A DNA stretch of 34,552 nucleotides from a virus. Below the pieces are notes generated by a model. That model was given only the letters and a program-made list of their open reading frames with translations. It was not told the DNA's origin and made no database searches. The number at the start of each line of letters is the position of its first letter. Position 1 is the first letter of the stretch. The position numbers were made by a program, and so were the translations under genes. This document shows, one piece after another, positions 12,763 through 21,632 of the stretch. The DNA lies in IMG/VR virus record IMGVR_UViG_3300033004_000006, positions 1 to 34,552 of that record. One strand, given 5' to 3'.

Positions 12763-13125
12763 ATGACCACAGACAGCAGCAATACGCTCAAGAAGCTCAC
12801 GTACACGCATGAGGCGATGATTGACCTCATTCTTCAAGAGCCCACGGTTTCGTATAAGGAACTGGCGGAGATTTTTGGCTTCAGTGAAGGCTGGATTCAA
12901 CGTGTCGTCGGCTCGGATGCCTTCAAAGCCCGCCTGTCGGAGCGCAAGGCCGCCCTCATCGACCCGGTGATTGCCCGCTCGCTCAACGAGCGTCTTCGAG
13001 GCGTGACTGTCAAAGCAATTGACCTCATCAGCGAAAAACTGTCCTCGGAAGAGGCCGGGGCAGCGTATGCTTTGGATGCCCTCGGGATTGCTACGAGTGC
13101 CATCTCGAAGGTGCGAAATGGTTGA
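12763..13125 (+). CDS. Small-terminase-like HTH protein, first of two paralogues
   Basis: 120 residues; the ATG follows CAGGGGAATAGC, and the longer frame from 12697 has no site. YTHEAMIDLILQEPTVSYKELAEIFGFSEGWIQRVVGSDAFKARL is a helix-turn-helix of the sort found in small terminases. The rest is a helical oligomerisation region. It aligns through its whole length with the next protein (13118-13705). It stops just past the shared region, without the long C-terminal part. It may be a second DNA-recognition subunit or a regulator of packaging. Confidence 0.7.
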   Translation: MTTDSSNTLKKLTYTHEAMIDLILQEPTVSYKELAEIFGFSEGWIQRVVGSDAFKARLSERKAALIDPVIARSLNERLRGVTVKAIDLISEKLSSEEAGAAYALDALGIATSAISKVRNG

Positions 13126-13705
13126 AAAGGCTTCGACGGAGCTGCAGGAGCTAGCGCAACAACTCATAGACGGACCTCACCCATCCGAGGTATCCCCTGT
13201 TGTTGTAGCCCCTCTTGCTTGCTCCGTCCCCTACACCCCCGAACGTATGGTGCAGTTAATGGTTGACCATCCCGATTGGGGGCACAAAGAATTGGCTGCG
13301 GCTTTCGGGCGGCTACCTTCATGGACTTCCGCCGTATTGGCGAGCGATGCCTTTCAACAGGCTCTCGACATGCGACGCCATGAGGTAGCTGACCCATCCC
13401 TTTCCGCCACGATGGAAGAGAGATTCAAAGGGCTGGCTATTCGAGCAGCCACTGTTCTGCAAGAGAAGCTCAACGGTCAGGGAGTGTCGGATCTTGTGGT
13501 GCTGAAGGCAGCGGAGTTGGGGATCAAGGCTCTTGGGCTTGGTCAGAAGGCCCCTGAGACTCCACAATTGCCGTCGAATCAGAACTCTTCCGAGTCCGTG
13601 GCAGAGAAGCTTCTGGCTGCAATGGATGCCCGTGATCGCGCCCGCACCGTTGACGTTCAAACTGTTGAGGTGAGGGAGCCTGATGGCCAACGCTCAACAG
13701 ACTGA
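13118..13705 (+). CDS. Terminase small subunit (second paralogue)
   Basis: 195 residues from the ATG at 13118, overlapping the previous stop. YTPERMVQLMVDHPDWGHKELAAAFGRLPSWTSAVLASDAFQQAL is the DNA-binding helix-turn-helix. The helical core (RFKGLAIRAATVLQEKL...VLKAAELGIKALGLG) should form the ring. The C-terminal 60 residues (ending in a charged AEKLLAAMDARDRAR stretch) are absent from the paralogue and probably contact the large subunit, whose gene overlaps this one by 23 bases. It selects phage DNA for packaging. Confidence 0.75.
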   Translation: MVEKASTELQELAQQLIDGPHPSEVSPVVVAPLACSVPYTPERMVQLMVDHPDWGHKELAAAFGRLPSWTSAVLASDAFQQALDMRRHEVADPSLSATMEERFKGLAIRAATVLQEKLNGQGVSDLVVLKAAELGIKALGLGQKAPETPQLPSNQNSSESVAEKLLAAMDARDRARTVDVQTVEVREPDGQRSTD

Positions 13706-15173
13706 ACTCAAGCGCACCCCCCTAACGGCAAGACTCATCGAGGCTTTTGCCGTTAATTACTTGTATAAGGGATTTGATGAAGCCAAGCCAACGCCCCAAT
13801 TCCACCGTGATGGTTGGGCTTTATACGCTTCCGACGCTCTACAAGCTAGTGTTATCGCCCCACGGGGCCACGCCAAATCCTCAGCTTTCACACACGTCTT
13901 CATTCTTGCATCGGTCCTCTTCAGAGACGAGAGCTACGTCATTCTGGTGTCAACGAATGAAGAGCTGGCGATTGAGCACTTGGGTGACATTACCCGAGAG
14001 CTTGTCGAAAACGAGGAATTGATCCATGACTTCCAAATCAAAGGATTCATCACCAATTCCAAGACAGAAATCATCGTCGAATTCCTCGATGGCCACCAGT
14101 TTCGAATACTCGCTCGTGGCAGCGGGCAAAAGATGCGAGGCCGCAAGTGGCGAGGCATGCGCCCTGGACTTATTGTCTGCGATGATCTTGAGGATGATGA
14201 GCAGGTCGAAAACAAAGAACGTCGTGACAAGTTCCGTCGATGGTTCAACCGAGCGGTACTGCCAGCGCTGCGGCGAGGTGGTAAGGCTAGAGTACACGGT
14301 ACGATTCTACATGAGGACAGCCTGCTGAGCCGGTTCAAGAAACAGCCGGGGGCGTGGAAGGTTCTCTTCTACTCTGCACACAAGGGCTTTGATGACTTCA
14401 CGAACATCCTGTGGCCGGAGCAATTCACAGAAGAAGCCTTGCGTGGTATCCGTCAGCGCTATATCGATGACTTTGACGCCCCTGGCTATTCCCAAGAGTA
14501 TTTGAACGACCCCTATGACAACACTGACACCTACCTCAAAAAAGACTGGTTCACTCCCATGTCTGATGAGGATTTCGACAGAGATATGCGTGTTTGCGTG
14601 GGGGTGGACTTCGCTATTAGTAAGTCTGACAAGGCTAACCGAACTTCCTTCACTACCGCTGGCCAAGATTCTGATAACGTTCTCAACTTCTTTCATCAGT
14701 GGGTAGGGCGGTGGGCAACAGATGAAATCATTGACAATATGATTGCCCTGCAGGAACGCTTCGAGCCGGAGTGTTTCTTTGTGGAGGATGGTGTCATCTG
14801 GAAAGCCATCGAGCCCATCCTCAATCTGGAAATGAAGGCTCGCAACGTATTCCTCAATTGCGTTCCACTCCCTTCCACCAAAGACAAGGCTATGCGTGGG
14901 CGGTCATTTCAAAAGCGCATGAAGGCCGGTGCCTGCCGATTTGACAAAGAGGCTGACTGGTACGCCCCCTACGAACATGAATGCCTGCGATTTACTGGCT
15001 ACAGCGAAGCCGTGTTGGACGATCAATTCGACTCTAGTGCTATCCTGTCGCGAGGCTTTGACACGCTCCCACTGTTGGATGAAGAGTCCTTCATGACAGA
15101 AGAAGAATTGTACTACGCGCATGTTGAGGACCGCAGTGGGCAAGATGGCCGATCAACAATTACTGGATACTGA
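13683..15173 (+). CDS. terL: Terminase large subunit
   Basis: 496 residues, with GGGAG before the ATG. The ATPase has the deviant Walker A PRGHAKSS (60-67) and Walker B LIVCDDLEDDE (163-173). The nuclease domain begins near 305 with VGVDFAISKSDK, where D309 is the first metal ligand, and VEDGVIWK (about 362-369) is a second acidic site. Length and order fit a full motor and headful or cohesive-end cutter. Start overlap with the small subunit indicates coupled synthesis. Nothing looks truncated. Confidence 0.93.
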   Translation: MANAQQTELKRTPLTARLIEAFAVNYLYKGFDEAKPTPQFHRDGWALYASDALQASVIAPRGHAKSSAFTHVFILASVLFRDESYVILVSTNEELAIEHLGDITRELVENEELIHDFQIKGFITNSKTEIIVEFLDGHQFRILARGSGQKMRGRKWRGMRPGLIVCDDLEDDEQVENKERRDKFRRWFNRAVLPALRRGGKARVHGTILHEDSLLSRFKKQPGAWKVLFYSAHKGFDDFTNILWPEQFTEEALRGIRQRYIDDFDAPGYSQEYLNDPYDNTDTYLKKDWFTPMSDEDFDRDMRVCVGVDFAISKSDKANRTSFTTAGQDSDNVLNFFHQWVGRWATDEIIDNMIALQERFEPECFFVEDGVIWKAIEPILNLEMKARNVFLNCVPLPSTKDKAMRGRSFQKRMKAGACRFDKEADWYAPYEHECLRFTGYSEAVLDDQFDSSAILSRGFDTLPLLDEESFMTEEELYYAHVEDRSGQDGRSTITGY

Positions 15174-15175
15174 CA

Positions 15176-17440
15176 ATGGAAATGATAGCCGATGCAGAGG
15201 CTGTGGCGATTGTGCCCACGCCCGAGATAAAGAAAAAGTTTAAGATAAAGGACATTGTTCGGGATCCGAATCTTGCTAGGCATCTTAATCAAGACGAACG
15301 GAATGCTATTGGCATGTGGGTGGTCAATGGCTACGTCAGAGACTTGTCTTCCCGCATTGTGTGGACGCAGCGGAATGCCGAGGCAATCAAGCTTGCCCTG
15401 CAATTCAAGGAGGACAAGACCTTTCCTTGGACCGGTGCGTCGAATGTCAAATTCCCTCTGGTGACCATTGCGGCCCTCCAGTTCCTGGCTCGCATCAGCA
15501 TCTTGACGAAGGGGCGGCGCATCGCCCGATACGAATACATTGGTGCCGATCCCGATGGCAAAAAGTTGGCCCGTGCGAACCGTATCAGCCTCCACACGAG
15601 CCTCCAACTAGTCGATGAGGACGTGGCATGGCTTGACTCCGATGAACAGTGCAAATTTGGTGCGGCGCTGGTCGGATCGGCCTTTAAGAAGACATACTTC
15701 GATCCCGTGCAAGGCACGAATATCAGTGAGTATGTCCCTGCGCAGTATTTTGTGTTTGACTATCATTGCAAGCATGTGGACAAGACTCTTCGGGCCACGC
15801 ATTGCATCGGCATGAATGCCAACAAGATCCGCGAACGCGTTGCCCGTGGCTTGTTCATCGAAGAAGAAAACCCTCAAACCCCTGGCCCGGAAACCATCGC
15901 CAACCTTCTCCGCGTGACCGCCGACGAAATCTCTGGTTTGTGGAATCAGGGCGCATCGGAGGAATATCGTGTCCTCGAACAACATTGTTGGTTTGATTTT
16001 GATGGAGATGGGTACGCTGAACCTTATATTATCAGCGTCCGCGAAGACACAGGGCACGTCTATCGTATCGTTGCGCGTTTTTTCGATGATGGCGACGTGC
16101 ATCGTGTTAATGATCTGGCTGTACGGCAGTATGAAGGGATGGCACTGAAGGCCAGCGATCCCAAGGACAAGTCCCGTTATGAGCGCTTGGCTCAGGAAAT
16201 GGAGGATGCAAGTGACAACAAGATTGTACGAATCGATCCCGTTAAATACTTTACCAAGTACACCTTCATACCCTCCCCTGATGGAGGTGCCTACGGTCTC
16301 GGTTTGGGGGCGCTTCTCGGACCCGTCAACGCCGCTGTCGACACTCTCATCAACCAGCTTATTGATGCTGGCACAATGTCCAATACCGGTGGCGGCTTCC
16401 TTGGGCGTGGTGTAAAGCTAAAGGGAGGGAAAACCACCTTCGATCCCTTCGAATGGAAGCCCGTTGACTCCACCGGCGATGACCTCCGCAAGAACATAAT
16501 GCCCCTTCCCACGAAGGAGCCCTCTGCCGTCCTCTTCCAACTCCTGGGCATCCTCATCACCTATGGAGAGAAGATTGGCTCGGCCACGGACATTATGACT
16601 GGCGTCAGCCCTGGCCAGAACACCCCCGCTGAAACCTCCCGGAACACAGTCGAGCAGGGGATGATGCTCTTCAGCGGCATCTACGCCCGCATGTACAGAG
16701 CCTTTCGGGAGGAATTGCAGAAGTTCTACGAACTCAACCGGCTTTACCTCCACACTTCCCCCGTATTCTGGGAACTCACTGAGGGTCCGGATGCTATCAT
16801 TTCTCCCGATGACTACACGGCAGGACGGTTCCGAGTGTTCCCGGCAGCCGATGCCTCCACGGTGAGCGGGCAACAAAGGAAACAGAAGGCTGCGGAATTG
16901 GTGCAATTCGCCATGACGCCGTTCGGGGCGCAATTGGACAAAACGTATGTGACTCGGCAATGGCTGGAGGCCGGAGAGTACGATGTGGATGCGGTGTTCC
17001 CCGATCCGAATGGGCCACGGGCAATCAAACCACCGCCCAATCCCAAGCTGGCTATTGAGCAAGCCAAACTGGCGCAGGATCAACAGCAGCATCAGGACAA
17101 CATGATGTTGGCGGTTGCTAAACTGAAGAGCGAGATTGCCGTCAACAATGCCAAGATCACTGAACTCCAAGCGAAGGCTGAGATGGAACTGGCAAAGGCC
17201 GATGGTGTGGACAAAGAACAGTTGATTGCCCTGTTGAATGCTCAGATTGGGGCAGCGAAGGCCGATAATGAGCATCTGATGAAGTCGGCGGATCTTCTGT
17301 TGAAAGCCCATGCGACACGGAATGACATGGAACAGGGCCATCACGATCGGATCATGGACGTGCATGACCGGCTGGAAGCCCAACGCACACAGGCAGAAGC
17401 TGCCGCACAAGAAGGAGAAGTGAATGCTAACCCAGCATGA
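15176..17440 (+). CDS. Portal protein
   Basis: 754 residues, two bases after the terminase stop. The central block (YGLGLGALLGPVNAAVDTLINQLIDAGTMSNTGGG, written here in part: GALLGPVNAAVDTLINQLID) and the SATDIMTGVSPGQNTPAETS stretch are typical of large portal proteins of short-tailed phages, including the P22 type. Residues after about 615 (LAIEQAKLAQDQQQHQDNM..., DRLEAQRTQAEAAAQ) form a long coiled coil, as in the P22 barrel. It forms the dodecameric ring at the packaging vertex. The last 17 bases overlap the next gene. Confidence 0.9.
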   Translation: MEMIADAEAVAIVPTPEIKKKFKIKDIVRDPNLARHLNQDERNAIGMWVVNGYVRDLSSRIVWTQRNAEAIKLALQFKEDKTFPWTGASNVKFPLVTIAALQFLARISILTKGRRIARYEYIGADPDGKKLARANRISLHTSLQLVDEDVAWLDSDEQCKFGAALVGSAFKKTYFDPVQGTNISEYVPAQYFVFDYHCKHVDKTLRATHCIGMNANKIRERVARGLFIEEENPQTPGPETIANLLRVTADEISGLWNQGASEEYRVLEQHCWFDFDGDGYAEPYIISVREDTGHVYRIVARFFDDGDVHRVNDLAVRQYEGMALKASDPKDKSRYERLAQEMEDASDNKIVRIDPVKYFTKYTFIPSPDGGAYGLGLGALLGPVNAAVDTLINQLIDAGTMSNTGGGFLGRGVKLKGGKTTFDPFEWKPVDSTGDDLRKNIMPLPTKEPSAVLFQLLGILITYGEKIGSATDIMTGVSPGQNTPAETSRNTVEQGMMLFSGIYARMYRAFREELQKFYELNRLYLHTSPVFWELTEGPDAIISPDDYTAGRFRVFPAADASTVSGQQRKQKAAELVQFAMTPFGAQLDKTYVTRQWLEAGEYDVDAVFPDPNGPRAIKPPPNPKLAIEQAKLAQDQQQHQDNMMLAVAKLKSEIAVNNAKITELQAKAEMELAKADGVDKEQLIALLNAQIGAAKADNEHLMKSADLLLKAHATRNDMEQGHHDRIMDVHDRLEAQRTQAEAAAQEGEVNANPA

Positions 17441-17669
17441 CCGCGAAGAATGGTGGCGGCACCCGATGACGCAAGAGTTTTTGCGGCAACTGACGGCCAC
17501 CAGAGAGGAAACAAAAGAGCGTTGGGCCACGCAAGGCTTCTTCGATCCTGAGGATGCCGAGAAAACCAATCGTTTGAATTCTTACGCTCTGGCCGGGATT
17601 GATGTGCTTGGTCAGGTTATTGATCTGGTCGAAGAGAATCGACCGCAACCCACGAAGTCGGAGGATTGA
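17424..17669 (+). CDS. Small protein between portal and GroES-like gene
   Basis: 81 residues behind GGAGAAGTGA. It opens with a tryptophan-rich helix (DREEWWRHPMTQEFLRQL) and ends acidic. No family is recognised. It overlaps the portal gene and abuts the GroES-like gene exactly, so the three are translated together. A minor head or assembly role is likely. Confidence 0.72.
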   Translation: MLTQHDREEWWRHPMTQEFLRQLTATREETKERWATQGFFDPEDAEKTNRLNSYALAGIDVLGQVIDLVEENRPQPTKSED

Positions 17670-18236
17670 ATGAAGCACGACACATTGTATGGCAGAGGGT
17701 CTAACCCACTGAAAGCTGCCGAGGATTTGAACCAAATATATATCGCTTGGACAGATAATCCTCTGGGAGTAATCATCAAACAACACGATGATCCAATTGT
17801 TTTTGATGAAAGTCGTGGAGAATTTGTCTGCCGACGTCATTTGAGTTACGAGCCGATGAAACCGAAAACTGATTATCTTACCTTCGGTTGGCGTGCCAAG
17901 AAAGGCCCTCAAGAATCCAACAAGAGCGGCTTCCGAGCCGTGGGCCATCGAGTGCTACTGTCCCCAGATGAGGTAGAGAAGAAGAGTGCGGGCGGCCTCG
18001 TCCTCATAGAGAAAACGATTGTGGCTGAAGAGAACAAGGCTGTCATTTGTACCGTTCTCGAAATCGGCCATGATTGCTGGAGTGACAAGTCCACTGACTA
18101 TTGCCAGGTTGGTGATCGCGTTCTCGTCGGAATGTACTGCGGCAAGTTCCATGTCAGTCCTGTCGATGGGAAGAAATACAGGTTCGTCATGGACACTGAT
18201 ATTGTCTCTCCACTCCCCCCTGAGACTAAAGAATGA
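17670..18236 (+). CDS. GroES-like co-chaperonin with a novel N-terminal domain
   Basis: 188 residues, GGAGGATTGA before the ATG. Residues about 88-182 are a Cpn10 fold: FRAVGHRVLLSPDEVEKKSAGGLVL carries the mobile-loop signature (EVEKKSAGGLVL, against EVETKSAGGIVL in host GroES), so it should bind GroEL; VGDRVLVGMYCGKF is the second conserved strand pair. The first 87 residues (FDESRGEFVCRRHLSYEPMKPKTDYL) match nothing I know. Phage co-chaperonins such as T4 gp31 enlarge the GroEL cage for the capsid protein. The position ahead of scaffold and capsid fits that job. Confidence 0.87.
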   Translation: MKHDTLYGRGSNPLKAAEDLNQIYIAWTDNPLGVIIKQHDDPIVFDESRGEFVCRRHLSYEPMKPKTDYLTFGWRAKKGPQESNKSGFRAVGHRVLLSPDEVEKKSAGGLVLIEKTIVAEENKAVICTVLEIGHDCWSDKSTDYCQVGDRVLVGMYCGKFHVSPVDGKKYRFVMDTDIVSPLPPETKE

Positions 18237-18412
18237 GCTACCAAGTCAACTTCCGCCTCTTCGTCCCCAACTGCGAATATTGGGAATCCGAACGAGTGCT
18301 CAAACTTCAAAAGGATTTGCATGAAGCGTGCATGAAGGTGGTTGAAGAGTCAGGGGTGAAGGACAAGCAAGTCGGGCTGTCGGCTGGAGAGGTTGTGTAT
18401 CTTTCCAAATGA
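18233..18412 (+). CDS. 59-residue unknown protein
   Basis: The ATG overlaps the TGA of the GroES-like gene (ATGA). The product is helical with mixed charge (YWESERVLKLQKDLHEACMK) and ends in GLSAGEVVYLSK. Its strict coupling supports a real gene. Repeat copy 8 begins 10 bases after its stop. Confidence 0.62.
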   Translation: MSYQVNFRLFVPNCEYWESERVLKLQKDLHEACMKVVEESGVKDKQVGLSAGEVVYLSK

Positions 18413-18421
18413 CATTTATTT

Positions 18422-18449
18422 GTCCAAATTAATCTACATTAATTCCTAC
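18422..18449. repeat. Palindromic repeat copy 8
   Basis: GTCCAAATTAAT, CTAC, ATTAATTCCTAC; the inner 7-base arms are perfect and the outer part is degenerate. In reverse it matches copy 13, including the ATTTATTTG and AACAATT flanks. It lies in the leader of the scaffold gene. Confidence 0.8.
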
Positions 18450-18473
18450 TAACAATTGGATAGGAGCTTTCAG

Positions 18474-19382
18474 ATGGCAGAGCGTACTCAAGAAGAAATC
18501 GCAGCGGAACTTGGCGAGGTCGAATCGGCATTGGTTGCCAAAGAAACAGGGGAAGAGGTCATCCAATCCCCCGATCCGGAAACCTTGGCTATTGAAAAGG
18601 AGGCTGGCCGTCATGGTTGGGTGCCAAAATCAATGTACAAGGGCGATCCGGCGAAGTGGAAGCCCGCCCAAGAGTATCTCGATGCTGGCCTTCGCTACAA
18701 CAAAAACATCAAGGCCGAACTCGAAGATCTGAAAACCAAGTACGCCCACCTCGAAAAGACTGGCCAGGCCTTTGCCAAGTATCACGAAGAGGCAATGGCA
18801 CGGAAGGACCAGGAGTTGAAGGATGCTATCACCGAGACCACCCGCAAACTTCGGGAAGCCGTGCGTGATGGTGACGACAACCTGGCCGACACCCTTGAAG
18901 CCCGCAAGGAACTCTTGCAAGAGGAACGCGCGGCCCTGAAGAAACAAGAGCCGGCCACCCCCGCAGAGCCTGCTGCCGTTCAGATGCCCTCCGAGGTCAA
19001 CCCTGTGGTCAAGGATTGGATCGAAGACGGCAACGAATGGTTCAACACCGATCCGGAGCTTCGCAATTACGCTCTTGAAGTCGGCAAACAGCTCCGAGCA
19101 CAGGGTGAGAAAGCAATGGGCCGCAAGATGCTCGACCTCGTTGCGGCTCAGGTTCGGGAAGACTTCCCCCGCCGCTTCAAGAAACAGCAGACTTCCCGCC
19201 AATCCCAAGTGGAAACTTCTGACACCACCGGAGCCTCGGGTTCTGCCTACAGCGTCCATGACCTCCCTGCCGAAGACCTTGCCTTGATGAAGGAATTCAT
19301 CGCGAAAGGATGGACGACCAAAGAGAAGTTTCTTCGGAATTACTTTGAGGGCGGCAAGAAAACTCACAAAACCTCACGATAG
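18474..19382 (+). CDS. Capsid scaffolding protein
   Basis: 302 residues from the ATG after TAGGAGCTTTCAG. The product is rich in Glu, Lys and Ala, with long helices (IKAELEDLKTKYAHLEKTGQ; KDAITETTRKLREAVRDG), a Pro/Ala linker (PATPAEPAAVQMPSEVNP), a second helical region and a basic C-terminus (EGGKKTHKTSR). This matches scaffolds of short-tailed phages, in which a coiled-coil rod ends in a basic capsid-binding tail. Placement two genes before the major capsid supports it. Confidence 0.8.
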   Translation: MAERTQEEIAAELGEVESALVAKETGEEVIQSPDPETLAIEKEAGRHGWVPKSMYKGDPAKWKPAQEYLDAGLRYNKNIKAELEDLKTKYAHLEKTGQAFAKYHEEAMARKDQELKDAITETTRKLREAVRDGDDNLADTLEARKELLQEERAALKKQEPATPAEPAAVQMPSEVNPVVKDWIEDGNEWFNTDPELRNYALEVGKQLRAQGEKAMGRKMLDLVAAQVREDFPRRFKKQQTSRQSQVETSDTTGASGSAYSVHDLPAEDLALMKEFIAKGWTTKEKFLRNYFEGGKKTHKTSR

Positions 19383-19428
19383 TCTTTTGCTATCCGTTTC
19401 CAATTTCTAATTCCTTGAGGTAAACTCC

Positions 19429-19989
19429 ATGTCAATTGAGCAGAAAAAAACCGCAGCCTTCGCCAGCGTCCCCGAAACCGACCGTAGCCGACTTATTGCG
19501 GCACGTCGCCACGGGCAGACAGTCTCCCGCGACACTGCCACGCGCGAACGTGAGAGCGATCTTGGCGGCTTGCGGCTGCAACTCACTGTCCACGGCGAAA
19601 TCCCCGGCTACCATCTGTATTGGGCCAATGACGAGGATGGCTACGTGGAAAGCCTTCTCATGGATGGATTTGATTTCGTCACGCAAGACGAACTGTACAA
19701 GAAAGAGGCCAAGGTGGTCTCGGACCTGGACATTTCCTCGTGTGTGAGCAAGTTTGTGAAGGGCACTCGATCAGACGGTGCAGCTCTCCGCGCCTACCTG
19801 ATGAAGATCCCCGAAGAACAGTGGAAAGAACGCGAGAATCGTCGGCACATGGCTGCTGACAAGCGGGATAGAGAGATTCACCGCAAGGCAACCGATCCCA
19901 ATCGTGCGGACGGTTTCTACAAGCCTGATAGCGTAAACACCACCATCGATACGGGGTATCGCAAGGAATACGGGGTCAAGAACCTGTAA
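19429..19989 (+). CDS. Unknown virion-region protein
   Basis: 186 residues behind TTGAGGTAAACTCC. The N-terminal 40 residues are basic. A central mixed stretch (GEIPGYHLYWANDEDGYVESLLMDGFDFVTQDEL) looks folded, followed by a charged helix (EEQWKERENRRHMAADKRDREIHRK). I know similar proteins next to capsid genes in short-tailed phages but not their role. It may be a minor head or assembly protein. Confidence 0.7.
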   Translation: MSIEQKKTAAFASVPETDRSRLIAARRHGQTVSRDTATRERESDLGGLRLQLTVHGEIPGYHLYWANDEDGYVESLLMDGFDFVTQDELYKKEAKVVSDLDISSCVSKFVKGTRSDGAALRAYLMKIPEEQWKERENRRHMAADKRDREIHRKATDPNRADGFYKPDSVNTTIDTGYRKEYGVKNL

Positions 19990-20046
19990 GACTTTGCCTC
20001 CGGCTCGCCATGGTGGAAACCCTCCAGTTAAACGAAAGGAGCCATC

Positions 20047-20664
20047 ATGGCGAATGTCAAAGCACCGCGCGGGTTCGTTCCTGTGCGTTATCGCGACGGC
20101 AGCCCCTGGAACGGGGCTACCAATATGTATCACATTCCTGCAGCGGACACGAACCAGTACAATCCTGGTGATGTGGTGCTGACGGCTGCAACGGGCGCAG
20201 ATGCCAACGGTATCCCCGACGTTATCAAGAACACTACCGGCACTGGCGTCGTGCGCGGCGTGGTTGTGGGCTGTCTGCTGGCTAACCCCCGCCAACCATC
20301 GATTCAGGGCACCAATCTCGACCTGACGGTTCAAAACATCCCCGCAACGAAGACCCGTGACTACTACGTGCTGGTGGTGGATGATCCTGCTGTCATCTTC
20401 CAAATCCAGGACGACGGCATCACCACGGCGAACCTCGTCGCGGCAAGCGTGGGCCTCAACGCCTTGTTCACGGTGACGAACCCCACGGCACCGCAGCAAA
20501 ACTCTGCCACGGTTCTGTTGTCGTCCTCGTTCGCGGTCACGGCTGGTCTGACGGTCAAGCTCTTCGGCCTCTCGCAGCTCCCCAACAACTCTTTTGGTGC
20601 GTATGCAACCTGGGACGTCATGATTAATCAACATGAATTCCAGGGCAATACGGCTGGCATCTAA
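20047..20664 (+). CDS. Head structural protein, probable capsid decoration
   Basis: 205 residues behind AAAGGAGCCATC. Almost wholly beta-strand sequence, with small and polar residues (GVVRGVVVGCLLAN; YYVLVVDDPAVIFQIQDDG). It opens with MANVKAPRGFVPVRYRDGSPWNGA, a start common to head proteins encoded just before the capsid gene. A decoration or capsid-stabilising protein is likely. The assignment rests on position and composition. Confidence 0.65.
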   Translation: MANVKAPRGFVPVRYRDGSPWNGATNMYHIPAADTNQYNPGDVVLTAATGADANGIPDVIKNTTGTGVVRGVVVGCLLANPRQPSIQGTNLDLTVQNIPATKTRDYYVLVVDDPAVIFQIQDDGITTANLVAASVGLNALFTVTNPTAPQQNSATVLLSSSFAVTAGLTVKLFGLSQLPNNSFGAYATWDVMINQHEFQGNTAGI

Positions 20665-20697
20665 GCCATCACCATTTAACATTCAAGGAGAGATGCT

Positions 20698-21612
20698 ATG
20701 CCTGGCATTATCAATACTGGTTCCTATCCCAAGGGGCTGTGGGAAGGTGTCAAATCGTGGTGGGATTCGGCAGCCGCCAGTGCCCCGCAATACGCCCCGC
20801 TCATGTTCTCGAAGGTCGAATCCTCGAAGAACTACGAAGAATACGTGCAAAGCGTTGGCCTCGGCCTGGCTGTGTTCAAGCCTGAAGGTCAACCCATCAC
20901 GTATGATTCGATGCAACAGGGCTTCGTGACCCGTGGTACGAACGTGGCATACGGCCTCGGCGTCATCACCACGCACGAAGAACTCAAAGACAATCTATAC
21001 GTCAAACTGACGAAGAATCGTGTTGAAAAGCTCCGCCGCGCGTTTGCCGAGACGAAGAACATCAACGCGACGAACATCCTCAATCGTGCCTTCAATTCGT
21101 CCTACACGGGCGGTGATGGCGTGAGCCTCCTGAACACCGCGCACCCGAACTTCACGGCGGGCACGTGGCAGAACAAGCTCACCATCGACGCACAACTTTC
21201 GCAGGCTGCTGTCGAAGACATGCTCATTCTGATGATGCAGGCCACTGATGACCGTGGCTACATTGAGCCGTTGGCTGGTGACAAGCTGATTGTCCACCCG
21301 AACAACAAGTTCAATGCCGATCGCATCCTGAAGACGCCGAAGCAAGTCGGTACGAACAACAACGATATCAACCCCATCAACACGGAAGGTTTGCTGATGG
21401 GCGGTGTCGTGTCGAATCCTTACCTGACTGCCGCCGATCCGTGGTTCATCACCACGGGCTGCCAAGATGGCATGATCTGGCAAGAGCGGGAAGAGCTGGA
21501 AATCTGGGAAGACAACGACGCCGACACCCGCAACTACAAGGTCGGCGCTTACGAACGTTACGTGTTCCTGTGGGGCAACCCGCGCGGCCTCTACGGTTCG
21601 AACGCCGCGTAA
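20698..21612 (+). CDS. Major capsid protein, HK97 fold
   Basis: 304 residues behind AAGGAGAGATGCT. Features of the Mu gpT-like capsid group: an early ESSKNYEEYVQSVG strand region, TRGTNVAYGLGVITTHEELKDNLY, a SLLNTAHPNF segment, IVHPNNKFNADRILKTPKQVG, and a final YERYVFLWGNPRGLYGSNAA. No long N-terminal delta domain is present, which agrees with the separate scaffold gene. Codon use is strongly biased (many C-ending codons), as expected for the most abundant protein. A terminator-like hairpin follows. Confidence 0.88.
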   Translation: MPGIINTGSYPKGLWEGVKSWWDSAAASAPQYAPLMFSKVESSKNYEEYVQSVGLGLAVFKPEGQPITYDSMQQGFVTRGTNVAYGLGVITTHEELKDNLYVKLTKNRVEKLRRAFAETKNINATNILNRAFNSSYTGGDGVSLLNTAHPNFTAGTWQNKLTIDAQLSQAAVEDMLILMMQATDDRGYIEPLAGDKLIVHPNNKFNADRILKTPKQVGTNNNDINPINTEGLLMGGVVSNPYLTAADPWFITTGCQDGMIWQEREELEIWEDNDADTRNYKVGAYERYVFLWGNPRGLYGSNAA

Positions 21613-21632
21613 ACGAAGCTGAACTTCCCAGC

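Noticed and set aside
13683-15173. Terminase lacking a Walker A motif, hence inactive
   Set aside because: PRGHAKSS is a known deviant P-loop of large terminases, and Walker B and nuclease residues are present.
16418-17569. 383-residue frame antisense to the portal gene
   Set aside because: It lies wholly opposite the well-supported portal gene, has no ribosome binding site and reads as low-information Leu/His/Arg sequence. It is a shadow of codon bias.
19771-20682. 303-residue antisense frame over two virion genes
   Set aside because: It crosses two rightward genes and their gap. Composition (Arg/His/Val-rich) is that of a shadow frame, and there is no start signal.
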